Below, in pieces: positions 1 to 6,257 of a DNA stretch of 6,920 bases; position 1 is the first letter of the stretch, and each line of letters begins with the position of its first letter. Made by a program: the position numbers and the translations under genes. Below the pieces are notes generated by a model. It saw nothing but the letters and a program-made list of their open reading frames with translations, was not told the DNA's origin and ran no database searches. This DNA comes from Paludibacteraceae bacterium (GTDB lineage Bacteria > Bacteroidota > Bacteroidia > Bacteroidales > Paludibacteraceae): NCBI GenBank assembly GCA_947471245.1, contig CANIXM010000102.1, positions 1-6,920 on the forward strand, given 5' to 3'.

Positions 1-254
1 AGTGGTCCAGCAATATTTCCAGCAATATTTAAATTCGTATTGATAGGATAAATATTGATATTATTGTAATTTGACATTCCTAAATACCCCGATTGATAAA
101 GTACTGCTGTTCCAGATTCTGTCACATTACCATAAATTTTTATGTCATAGTTCAATCCAGCAGAGTGTGATCCATCATTAAATTTTGAGAATGCTGCCTG
201 AAGGGTTCTATACTTAGCTTGTAAAGCACCTGAAGTAATATACACATGTACTGG
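1..254 (-). repeat. N-terminal module of the beta-helix protein, copy 2
   Basis: Residues from about 850 to the edge. YRTLQAAFSKFN (from Y864) matches YTTLKAAFDDIN of copy 1. It is followed by a strand (YDIKIYG), VTESGTAVL (copy 1 TTETSAVL), a Gly/Ser/Tyr loop, and INIYP (copy 1 VTIYP). It follows directly on DPCQGAIEI (D837), which resembles the end segment of a beta-helix unit. This suggests that a second full unit begins here and continues beyond the window. Confidence 0.75.
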
Positions 255-2801
255 CAGATCCACCACTATCTCAATGGCTCCTTGACAAGGATCAGTAGCA
301 GATCTACTTGCATTAAAATAATCGGTAGTAACTCCCGTTCCAACTACAGCATACAATCTTGTATTTGTTGGGGTAAATGAAATTGATGTTGGATTTGTAG
401 TTGCACTAGGTGATATTTGTGGATCGATATTTAAGCTACCTACATCTTGTAATGTAGCCGAACGCCATGTTAGAATTGTAGAGTAATTAGTTCCAGCATA
501 CGACCCTAAAACACCCCCCGAACCAGATGCATAGTAATCATTATAATCCAATGTAATACTTGAGCTTTGAGCTAAAATGCCATAGTGTAGGTTGGATCCA
601 GAAGTTGTAGATCTGGCATTGTAAAAAATATTATTTTTATAAGTTCTGGTAGATGAAGCGGCATTGTATAAGCAATAAGAAGGATTTGAATTACCAGCTG
701 CCACAGTTCCCGAAAGGAATATTGTATTGTAATAGATGTTAGTTACACAAGTAGGATCTGCTGAATCATATATACCATAAATAGTAGTCGGTGTATTGCC
801 GCCTAAATATATTATATTGTTGTAATAATTTATTGACCCAGCCCAAGCAAACAAGTTATTATAGCATCCATATAATGAAGCTCCAGTGGAAGTAGCACCG
901 ACTGAAAAATCATGTACATAATTTCCATACACAGAGTTAGTTCCTGTATTGACAACGTATAACCCATAGAGTTTAGCTGCAGCAGCCCCACTCAAATTGG
1001 GTGCTGATAAATTGTATATAATGTTGTTATAGATTGCACCTGTATTACCAGTGGCTATTGTGTACCAAATACCAATTATACCTCCGGCAAATGTCGAATT
1101 GTTGTTGTACAAATTGTACACACTTGAATTTGATATATTCACTACATCACTTTTAGCCAAAATACCTGTTACCGAAGATGGTGAACCTGCATTTGACACA
1201 ACAGTGTAAGCGTTTGAGTTCGTTAAATCATTTACTGTATTTGAAGTTAAATTGGTAGTTCCTGATCCTGATGCAAAGATTCCCACTACCACACCAGCAG
1301 TAGCACTATTTGTATTAGTTGTGCCATTTGTTAGATTTCCAACAGTATTTGAACTTACAGTGTTAGTCCCTGTACTATTGTTGTAAATTCCATACACTAC
1401 TTGTGGTTGACCAGTAGAAGCACTATTAGCCTTGATGCTATTGGCAACTCCCCCTATTATATTGTTGCTTATAGTAACACCTGGTGAAACATTACTAATA
1501 CCATAAATATCTACATCATTTGCAGGTGTGCCAGTATCATCGGTAGTAATAGACCCAATTCGATTTTTTTGACAATTGGCTGCTACAGTTGTTGAGGTAA
1601 TATTAATACCATAGATAGTTGGCAAATTAGTACCAGAGTTTACATATATGCTTCCAGTAGTAGTGTTATCACCAATATTGTTTCCCGTGGTAGTTCCAAT
1701 ATTTACTGTTCCAGCACAGCCTGTTCCCACATGAATACCTGTCCAAGTACGCGTATTTTGAGCACCATTCATCACCCAACTGATGTTCTTCAACGTATTG
1801 CCTTGTATACTAGTAGTTCCAGAAGGCGTGCTTACGGAGATACCAAAAAACGAACCCCCAGTAGCGGTTTTGGTCCATGCAGATCCACCACATGAAGCTG
1901 CAGTTCCACCAATGTAATTACCTGAAATTGTAATACCTGTTGTACCCGAAATGACTGTATTGGGGGCTGTATTTACGTCCGTTCCAGATACACATATCGC
2001 AAAATAATCTACCCCTGCAGCTAAGTTCGCAGTTTCATAAATACTATTTCCCGAAATAGACCAGTTGGTGTTGTTGTCCAACACCCTTATTCCATAACTT
2101 GCAGAAGTTGACTGCGAAACACAGTTGTATATTTCATTGCTAGATATGCTAATGTTATCATTTGCATGACTTGCCGTTCCTGAAGCATAAATGGCACAAT
2201 AAGGTCTGTTGCCTGAAGCATTCGTAATTTTATTGTTTTGCAGTGCATTGTTACTATTTCCACTTCCTGAGGCAGTAGTGAAGCAGATGATACCGCTTGA
2301 TGTGTTGGTTTCACTACCGTAGATATTACAATATTTTACTATATTAGAGGATGCATCGGAAGTAAAAAGCAGGGTGGTGTTGTTAGCTCCGTTACCACTG
2401 TTGGTGTTAGTAATAGTTAGCGATTGGGTAGTACCAGTCTGATTCACTCGTCCATCAATGGTGACATTATCGGCTCCATTTAGACTTATTAATGGCAATG
2501 CTGAATTTCCAGATATAATACATCCGCCAACTGTAGGGTAAATAGTTACGTCGGTATAACTTGCAGCTCCACTGCCACTGGCATTGAGTACAGCTGATGT
2601 CTCAGTAGTACTGCCAATAATCTGCAATACGATGGAACCATTCATGCTGTTAAGGTTGTTATTGATGTCATCAAAAGCAGCCTTAAGAGTGGTGTAATTT
2701 CCAGCAGGACCTACTGTCTTAGTTATAGACAACGCAGAGCCGATTGACACAAAAAATGTCAATACGATTATTATTGAATTTCTTATTATTGAATTTTTCA
2801 C
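1..2801 (-). CDS. Large secreted beta-helix repeat protein (adhesin-like), 3' end beyond window
   Basis: One frame stays open for 933 codons from a GTG at 2801 to the left edge. An in-frame TAG lies just upstream and the short leader contains no ATG, so GTG is the only sensible start. Residues 1-25 form a signal peptide: MKNSIIRN, a hydrophobic run IIIVLTFFVSIGSA, and probable cleavage near A23. The mature part is rich in Asn, Thr, Ser, Gly and Ile and poor in charged residues. From about residue 85 to 735 it carries many degenerate right-handed beta-helix rungs such as ISGNSIY, TISNNIIGG, GAIYNNIIYNLS, INYYNNIIYLG and TYKNNIFYNAR. A closing segment (about 800-842, ending DPCQGAIEIV) precedes a second copy of the N-terminal module. 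Bacteroidota proteins of this type are exported to the surface, often by type IX secretion, but the C-terminal sorting domain would lie outside the window. The ligand is unknown; pectinase-like enzyme activity is possible but no catalytic motif is visible. Confidence 0.88.
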   Translation of the reverse strand, partial: MKNSIIRNSIIIVLTFFVSIGSALSITKTVGPAGNYTTLKAAFDDINNNLNSMNGSIVLQIIGSTTETSAVLNASGSGAASYTDVTIYPTVGGCIISGNSALPLISLNGADNVTIDGRVNQTGTTQSLTITNTNSGNGANNTTLLFTSDASSNIVKYCNIYGSETNTSSGIICFTTASGSGNSNNALQNNKITNASGNRPYCAIYASGTASHANDNISISSNEIYNCVSQSTSASYGIRVLDNNTNWSISGNSIYETANLAAGVDYFAICVSGTDVNTAPNTVISGTTGITISGNYIGGTAASCGGSAWTKTATGGSFFGISVSTPSGTTSIQGNTLKNISWVMNGAQNTRTWTGIHVGTGCAGTVNIGTTTGNNIGDNTTTGSIYVNSGTNLPTIYGINITSTTVAANCQKNRIGSITTDDTGTPANDVDIYGISNVSPGVTISNNIIGGVANSIKANSASTGQPQVVYGIYNNSTGTNTVSSNTVGNLTNGTTNTNSATAGVVVGIFASGSGTTNLTSNTVNDLTNSNAYTVVSNAGSPSSVTGILAKSDVVNISNSSVYNLYNNNSTFAGGIIGIWYTIATGNTGAIYNNIIYNLSAPNLSGAAAAKLYGLYVVNTGTNSVYGNYVHDFSVGATSTGASLYGCYNNLFAWAGSINYYNNIIYLGGNTPTTIYGIYDSADPTCVTNIYYNTIFLSGTVAAGNSNPSYCLYNAASSTRTYKNNIFYNARSTTSGSNLHYGILAQSSSITLDYNDYYASGSGGVLGSYAGTNYSTILTWRSATLQDVGSLNIDPQISPSATTNPTSISFTPTNTRLYAVVGTGVTTDYFNASRSATDPCQGAIEIVVDLPVHVYITSGALQAKYRTLQAAFSKFNDGSHSAGLNYDIKIYGNVTESGTAVLYQSGYLGMSNYNNINIYPINTNLNIAGNIAGP
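2475..2720 (-). repeat. N-terminal module of the beta-helix protein, copy 1
   Basis: Residues 28-109 of the secreted protein. Key elements are KTVGPAGNYTTLKAAFDDIN, then a strand (IVLQIIG), TTETSAVL, a Gly/Ser/Ala loop, and VTIYP before the first beta-helix rungs. It aligns in order with copy 2 at the left edge. The match is at protein level; I did not see long DNA identity, so the duplication is old or under divergent selection. Confidence 0.75.
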
Positions 2802-2888
2802 ACTTATGAAAGGAACTTTTTTTTGAAAAACGAACTAGAAATAAGGACAATAAGTCAAATCCAACCAAACAGAACAAGACCAATGAAG

Positions 2889-2896
2889 CAAAGATA
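2889..2896 (-). promoter_or_regulatory. Probable -7 box (TATCTTTG) for the beta-helix protein gene
   Basis: Read on the minus strand this is TATCTTTG, an exact match to the Bacteroidota sigma-A -7 consensus TAnnTTTG. Transcription would start near 2882, giving a leader of about 80 nt. No TTG -33 box lies at the usual 17-23 nt distance, only a T-run, so promoter strength is uncertain. Confidence 0.55.
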
Positions 2897-3057
2897 GCAA
2901 TTAATGTAATTTAAAAACTACATATTTTTGTTAATTAATCATCCAAAAAGGCGAAACCTAGTAGTCCTTTTAGACTAAATTAGCACCATCAAAGAAATTA
3001 GCGCCAGATTTTCATGGGTATAAGGAAATAGGTGGAAAAGGGAAAAAGGAGGAAAAT
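2897..3057. other. Intergenic stretch with no recognised feature
   Basis: AT-rich spacer between the beta-helix gene promoter and the inverted-repeat element. I see no convincing ORF, RNA gene or strong hairpin on either strand. It ends in a purine-rich run (about 3030-3057). Confidence 0.6.
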
Positions 3058-3210
3058 AAACCACAAAAGGCACAAAAGTAAGAGAGAAGAATGAAGAATG
3101 AAGAATGAAAATTGAGCCAATACCGATAGGTATCTCTGTTGTGTCCTTTATTCGAAAATCCTTTTTCTATTCTAAATTTTCAATTTTTGCTTTTGTGCCT
3201 TTTGTGGTTT
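3058..3210. repeat. 21-bp perfect inverted repeat with 111-nt interior
   Basis: The arms at 3058-3078 (AAACCACAAAAGGCACAAAA plus G) and 3190-3210 are exact reverse complements. The interior holds a triple 7-mer and a smaller inner pair (AAAATTGA near 3107-3114 with TCAATTTT near 3179-3186). No clear target-site duplication is visible. It could be a small non-autonomous mobile element, a dispersed Bacteroidota intergenic repeat, or an RNA hairpin formed by read-through from the helicase. A similar pattern (AAACCACATAGAGACATAG) occurs at 5423-5441. Confidence 0.75.
3088..3108 (+). repeat. Tandem 7-mer AGAATGA x3
   Basis: Three contiguous perfect copies of AGAATGA inside the interior of the inverted repeat. 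Such a short repeat can vary in copy number by slippage. No coding context. Confidence 0.8.
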
Positions 3211-3256
3211 TTTTGGTTTTTATGTGTTTCCCAGTTACCATGCCATCTTTCATCTA

Positions 3257-3290
3257 CCAAAAGGCTCCAAGTGAAAAATCACTTAGAGCC
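3257..3290 (-). terminator. Intrinsic terminator of the DEAD-box helicase gene
   Basis: On the minus strand a 12-bp stem (GGCTCTAAGTGA / TCACTTGGAGCC) encloses a 4-nt loop of U and is followed directly by UUUU. One pair is G-U on this strand, whereas the plus strand would have a C-A mismatch, so the structure is fitted to minus-strand transcripts. The stem begins about 30 nt after the helicase stop codon. Confidence 0.88.
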
Positions 3291-3320
3291 AATAGTAAAC
3301 AAATAAACACGAAAACAAGT

Positions 3321-5174
3321 TTAGTATCTCTTCTTATACCCACCAATTCTGCGGTCTGAACTTCCACCACCTGATGGTCTGCTGTTACGGTCACCCAACT
3401 CACGGTTGCGCCAAGGTTTTTCACCACCGGCACTCGCTGCAGGACGGCTACTAGCTCTGTCGCCTCCACGGTAACCACCCCCACGTGAGTCACCTCCAGA
3501 AGAGGTGCGTGCGCGATATTCAGGTTTGCGACTGGCACCCCCCTCGAATGATTTGCTGCCTTTGGCTTCGCTTACTTCCAAATCAGTATCGCCCGTAAAT
3601 GCAGCCATAACTTTATCTACTTGATCAGCAAACACATCAAAGAAAGTAAATTTGTTGGTCACTTCGATGGCACCAATGCTAATGGATTTATCACCCGTTA
3701 CGTCATTGATAATTCCAAGAAAACGTTTAGCATCAATGCCTTCACGTTCGCCAACATTCATTTTCAGACGAATGCGTCCAGCTGGTTTTGGTCCACGCTC
3801 ATTTCTATCGCCCCTGTCACCACGCTCTCCACGCTCACGTGTGTTACCTTCTGGGATATTCAGATCCTCCGCATTTTTATAGTATGATAAGAACCTATTA
3901 AACTCAAGTGAAACAAAGCGCTTCAAGATTTCTTCCTTGCTGAGATACTCCAACTGCTTCATGATCTGTGCCATATAAGGCAAGATTTGCTCTTCATTCA
4001 CATCCACATTTTCCATGCGGTCTATCAAGAAAAACAATTGCTTCTTGCACACTTCCAATCCATTAGGAATTTGCTCCTGTGTGAATTGTCTTTTAAGCAT
4101 GCGCTCTATGTCTTTGATTTTGAAGCGCTCTTTGGAATGGATGATAGATACGGCAATTCCTTTTTTATTGGCACGACCTGTACGACCGCTACGGTGTGTG
4201 TAAATCTCCACATCATCCGGAAGGTTGTAGTTAATCACGTGCGTTAAGTCATTCACATCCAATCCACGAGCTGCCACGTCGGTAGCCACTAGCAACTGGA
4301 TATTGCGAATGCGGAATTTTTGCATCACATTGTCACGTTGCGCTTGTGATAAGTCACCATGAAGTGCATCAGCATTATAACCATCGTGCATCAATTTATC
4401 AGCCACTTCTTTGGTTTCCTGGCGAGTACGACAGAATACAATACCATAAATATCGGGATTCAAATCCACGATACGTTTGAGCACCATGTAGCGTTGACGA
4501 GCCTGTGACACATAATAAATATGCTCTACATTTTCATTTCCCGAGTTTTTTACTCCAACAGTAATTTCTTCGTAATTCTTCATATAGCGCTTCGCTATAT
4601 TGGCAATTTCCTTAGGCATGGTAGCCGAAAAAAGCATGGTACGACGCGTATCTGGTGTACGCTCAAGGATGGTTTCGATATCCTCTTTGAAGCCCATGTT
4701 CAGCATTTCGTCCGCCTCATCAAGTACCAAGAAATTGATGGCACCCAATTCAATTTTTCCCCGTTCTATCAAGTCAATCAATCGACCAGGGGTGGCCACG
4801 ATGATTTGTGGTGCAGTGTCCAACTGACGTAGTTGGGTGCGAATATCCTCACCTCCATAAACAGGTACCACACGCATGCCACGCATGTTTTTCGAGTAAT
4901 TCTTCAAATCATTCGAAATCTGAATACATAGTTCGCGAGTAGGTGCTAGCACCAGGGCTTGTACCTCTTTGCGCTGTGCATCTATCAGGTTCAACACTGG
5001 CAACCCGAAAGCAGCCGTTTTTCCAGTTCCAGTCTGTGCCAAAGCCACCAAGTCGGCAGTTTTTTCAAGCATAAACGGAATGGATTGTTCTTGGACGGGC
5101 ATAGGATTTTCATAGCCAAGTTCTTCGATAGCCGAAAGAATCTCGTCCTTTAAGTTCAATTCTCTAAAAGTCAT
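3321..5174 (-). CDS. DEAD-box ATP-dependent RNA helicase with DbpA-type RNA-binding domain
   Basis: 617 residues, complete. It unwinds or remodels RNA using ATP and probably works in ribosome assembly, mRNA turnover or cold adaptation, like DeaD/CsdA-type proteins. All core motifs are present: Q motif (F3, Q28), motif I AQTGTGKT (46-53), PTREL (78-82), GG (107-108), TPGR (128-131), DEAD (152-155), SAT (183-185), VFCRTR (246-251), ATDVAARGLD (297-306) and HRSGRTGR (327-334). A charged linker (446-465) leads to a DbpA-like RNA-binding domain (about 466-528), then an Arg/Gly/Ser-rich disordered tail ending YKKRY. The ATG at 5174 is chosen because MTFRELNL is the usual family start and is preceded by A-rich sequence. 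An in-frame ATG at 5225 would add 17 residues without family resemblance. It has its own promoter, structured leader and terminator, so it is probably monocistronic. DeaD/CsdA or DbpA-like are possible names, but the exact orthologue is uncertain. Confidence 0.96.
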   Translation of the reverse strand: MTFRELNLKDEILSAIEELGYENPMPVQEQSIPFMLEKTADLVALAQTGTGKTAAFGLPVLNLIDAQRKEVQALVLAPTRELCIQISNDLKNYSKNMRGMRVVPVYGGEDIRTQLRQLDTAPQIIVATPGRLIDLIERGKIELGAINFLVLDEADEMLNMGFKEDIETILERTPDTRRTMLFSATMPKEIANIAKRYMKNYEEITVGVKNSGNENVEHIYYVSQARQRYMVLKRIVDLNPDIYGIVFCRTRQETKEVADKLMHDGYNADALHGDLSQAQRDNVMQKFRIRNIQLLVATDVAARGLDVNDLTHVINYNLPDDVEIYTHRSGRTGRANKKGIAVSIIHSKERFKIKDIERMLKRQFTQEQIPNGLEVCKKQLFFLIDRMENVDVNEEQILPYMAQIMKQLEYLSKEEILKRFVSLEFNRFLSYYKNAEDLNIPEGNTRERGERGDRGDRNERGPKPAGRIRLKMNVGEREGIDAKRFLGIINDVTGDKSISIGAIEVTNKFTFFDVFADQVDKVMAAFTGDTDLEVSEAKGSKSFEGGASRKPEYRARTSSGGDSRGGGYRGGDRASSRPAASAGGEKPWRNRELGDRNSRPSGGGSSDRRIGGYKKRY

Positions 5175-5184
5175 TTTGTAGTTT

Positions 5185-5292
5185 TTAGTACACGTTTCGA
5201 GTAGTAAATCCGGTGATTCTTTCATTCCACGAATGAAAACGTGTACCTAATTGTATGCGGACTGCAATGTTAATGCAGTGATTTTCGGACAT
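5185..5292 (-). CDS. Candidate leader peptide / upstream ORF of the helicase gene (35 aa)
   Basis: An ATG at 5292 opens a 35-codon frame starting MSENHCINIAVR and ending TTRNVY, with TAA at 5185-5187. It lies about 30 nt after the predicted transcription start and is the first ORF on the mRNA. It stops 10 nt before the helicase ATG, in a different frame. It spans the leader hairpins, including the arms at 5237-5246 and 5188-5197, so ribosomes moving through it would melt those structures. Such an arrangement suits translational coupling or attenuation. No Shine-Dalgarno is visible, but that is normal in Bacteroidota. An open frame of this length can arise by chance, and I do not recognise the peptide. 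Confidence 0.35.
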   Translation of the reverse strand: MSENHCINIAVRIQLGTRFHSWNERITGFTTRNVY

Positions 5293-5322
5293 TTACTCAA
5301 CAACGCGCGGTTGTTATTTTTC
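5188..5322 (-). promoter_or_regulatory. Structured 5' leader of the helicase mRNA
   Basis: About 147 nt separate the predicted transcription start from the helicase ATG. In transcript order the possible stems are: AACAAC/GTTGTT (5299-5315, 5-nt loop); ACTGCA/TGCAGT (5261-5279, 7-nt loop); an 8-bp stem TTTCATTC/GAATGAAA with a 3-nt loop (5220-5238); and a 10-bp long-range pairing GTACACGTTT (5188-5197) with AAACGTGTAC (5237-5246). The last two share bases 5237-5238, so they compete slightly or stack. Helicases of the DeaD/CsdA group are known for long regulated leaders; a cold-sensing or autoregulatory role here is inference. Confidence 0.55.
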
Positions 5323-5327
5323 GAGTG

Positions 5328-5359
5328 CAAAGGTAGTGATAATATTCCTAATAAAACAA
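5328..5359 (-). promoter_or_regulatory. Bacteroidota-type promoter of the helicase gene
   Basis: On the minus strand TACCTTTG (5328-5335) matches the -7 consensus TAnnTTTG. TTG (5357-5359) lies 21 nt upstream, within the usual 17-23 nt spacing. The predicted transcription start is near 5321-5323. Confidence 0.7.
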
Positions 5360-5422
5360 GCTGTGTCAAAAAAGTTTGAAAATGAGGTGGATATCATCGG
5401 ATTTTAACAATAATGGGGATTC

Positions 5423-5441
5423 AAACCACATAGAGACATAG
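5423..5441 (+). repeat. Short intergenic repeat resembling the 3058/3190 arms
   Basis: AAACCACATAGAGACATAG has the same AAACCACA start and A-rich spacing as the arms of the inverted repeat at 3058-3210. Sequences of this style are common in Bacteroidota spacers. The similarity is partial, so membership of one family is uncertain. Confidence 0.35.
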
Positions 5442-5490
5442 TGAAAGAAAGCCAGAATAATGAGTATGATTTAGACAAAGCCCCCTCCGA

Positions 5491-5510
5491 CTCCCCCGAA
5501 AAAGGGGGAG
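5491..5510. repeat. C/G-run hairpin in spacer
   Basis: CTCCCCC (5491-5497) and GGGGGAG (5504-5510) form a 7-bp stem with loop GAAAAA. A CCCCCTCC run lies just before it. No T-tract follows on either strand, so a terminator is unlikely. It looks like a dispersed intergenic palindrome. Confidence 0.6.
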
Positions 5511-5551
5511 AGAAAGACGCACAAACCAAACGACAAATTTCACCCCTCAGC

Positions 5552-5712
5552 ATTGGCTGTAAGCCAAATATATTCTAGCCCAATGGCAACGCCTTGGGTA
5601 AAGATGGTTTGGGTATGCTATGTTTTTTCTACAATCATTTCATCCCGCTGGGATTGATGGGATGTCATTTTCATATTATTCCCCTTTAGAGCTTGTCCCG
5701 TCATAAACGGGA
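5552..5712. repeat. Cluster of REP-like palindromes
   Basis: At least four small palindromes lie close together. They are TTGGC/GCCAA (5553-5567); CCCAA-T-GGC/GCC-TTGGG (5579-5598, loop AAC); ATCCC/GGGAT (5642-5654), whose left side can pair instead with a second GGGATG at 5659-5664; and TCCCGT/ACGGGA (5696-5712). A tandem GGTCAGG x2 follows at 5713-5726. Such runs are typical of REP elements mobilised by RAYT transposases in Bacteroidota. No transposase gene is in the window. The family assignment is from pattern memory. Confidence 0.55.
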
Positions 5713-5740
5713 GGTCAGGGGTCAGGGTCTTACCTGATGC

Positions 5741-5772
5741 AAAAAAGAGAAACTCTTTCGAATCTCTCTTTT
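5741..5772 (-). terminator. Intrinsic terminator downstream of the immunity-like gene
   Basis: On the minus strand the arms 5760-5772 and 5743-5755 form a 13-bp stem closed by a GAAA tetraloop, and the 3' arm runs into six U. Two pairs are G-U on this strand; on the plus strand they would be A-C mismatches, so the structure serves right-to-left transcripts. It lies about 140 nt after the stop of the gene ending at 5911. Confidence 0.8.
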
Positions 5773-5833
5773 CTGGTTAGTTAGTGATTGTCAAGACCAA
5801 GCCTCAGACAGTGCGCGGACAAGACTTTTAGCG

Positions 5834-5868
5834 CAACTTAGGCGGAGCCTAAGTTGACAAAGTTGACA
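5834..5868. repeat. 10-bp perfect hairpin plus tandem 9-mer
   Basis: CAACTTAGGC (5834-5843) and GCCTAAGTTG (5847-5856) pair perfectly around a 3-nt loop. The right arm overlaps a tandem repeat AAGTTGACA x2 (5851-5868). No T-tract follows on either strand. It may be a transcript-stabilising hairpin or an intergenic repeat. Confidence 0.65.
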
Positions 5869-5910
5869 CTGCTCAAATTCAATTATTGTTATTCTTATAT
5901 CGAATTCACG

Positions 5911-6249
5911 TTAGATTATATCCTCTCCATCACGTAGTTTATCCCATCCTCGATCATAGTTCTTACCTTTTACCTCAAACCATGCTTCCAATGGAGTTTC
6001 GTTAAAGCATTTAACATGCCAATCCACAATTTTTTTTAATTTGTTATATATATGAATACATGCTTTTTCTTCAGAATCATACCTAAATATTGCACCTGCC
6101 GGACAACCTCTATCATCACGGCTATGAACGACCCATTTACCATCCTCCTGACTGATAATAATTCCAGGTCTTAACTCTCCATACAAAGAAAAACTGTCTG
6201 GTGAAGCACCAATCTTCATTAATTCATTTTGTAATTCTGTTCTATTCAT
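5911..6249 (-). CDS. Small soluble protein, probable immunity protein for the adjacent TNT toxin remnant
   Basis: 112 residues with an ATG start and no signal peptide or membrane segment, so probably cytoplasmic. The N-terminal part (MNRTELQNELMKIGASPDSFSLYGEL) is followed by GKWVVHSRDDRG (37-48), FRYDSEEKACIHIYNKLKK (55-73) and a Trp-rich end. This layout (short helix, PDSFSL, a KW strand, RG, DSEEKAC, helix) resembles small proteins I associate with genes placed just after polymorphic toxin tips. The start lies 8 nt after the stop of the TNT-domain remnant, the usual toxin-immunity order. TNT toxins hydrolyse NAD+, and their immunity factors bind and block them in the cell. Function here rests on position and layout; I do not recognise a named family with certainty. 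The frame is intact although the toxin is broken. Confidence 0.85.
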   Translation of the reverse strand: MNRTELQNELMKIGASPDSFSLYGELRPGIIISQEDGKWVVHSRDDRGCPAGAIFRYDSEEKACIHIYNKLKKIVDWHVKCFNETPLEAWFEVKGKNYDRGWDKLRDGEDII

Positions 6250-6257
6250 ACATTTTT

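Noticed and set aside
2087..2314. 75-codon minus-strand frame inside the beta-helix gene
   Set aside because: It overlaps in another frame the continuous 933-codon frame, which has a signal peptide and clear beta-helix repeats.
3105..3359. 84-codon plus-strand frame
   Set aside because: It starts inside the triple 7-mer, runs through the inverted-repeat interior, one arm and the helicase terminator, then overlaps the helicase end. Its hydrophobic look comes from T-rich repeat DNA.
3254..3538. 94-codon minus-strand frame at the helicase 3' end
   Set aside because: Out-of-frame shadow of the Gly/Arg-rich helicase tail and terminator.
3621..5153. Several plus-strand frames of 60-103 codons opposite the helicase
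   Set aside because: All are antisense to the conserved helicase coding sequence and show no family features.
5175..5225. 17-residue N-terminal extension of the helicase from the ATG at 5225
   Set aside because: The added residues lie in the leader hairpins, do not resemble helicase N-termini, and the ATG at 5174 gives the normal family start.
5552..5868. CRISPR array
   Set aside because: The repeats are different short palindromes, not one repeat with regular spacers, and no cas gene is present.
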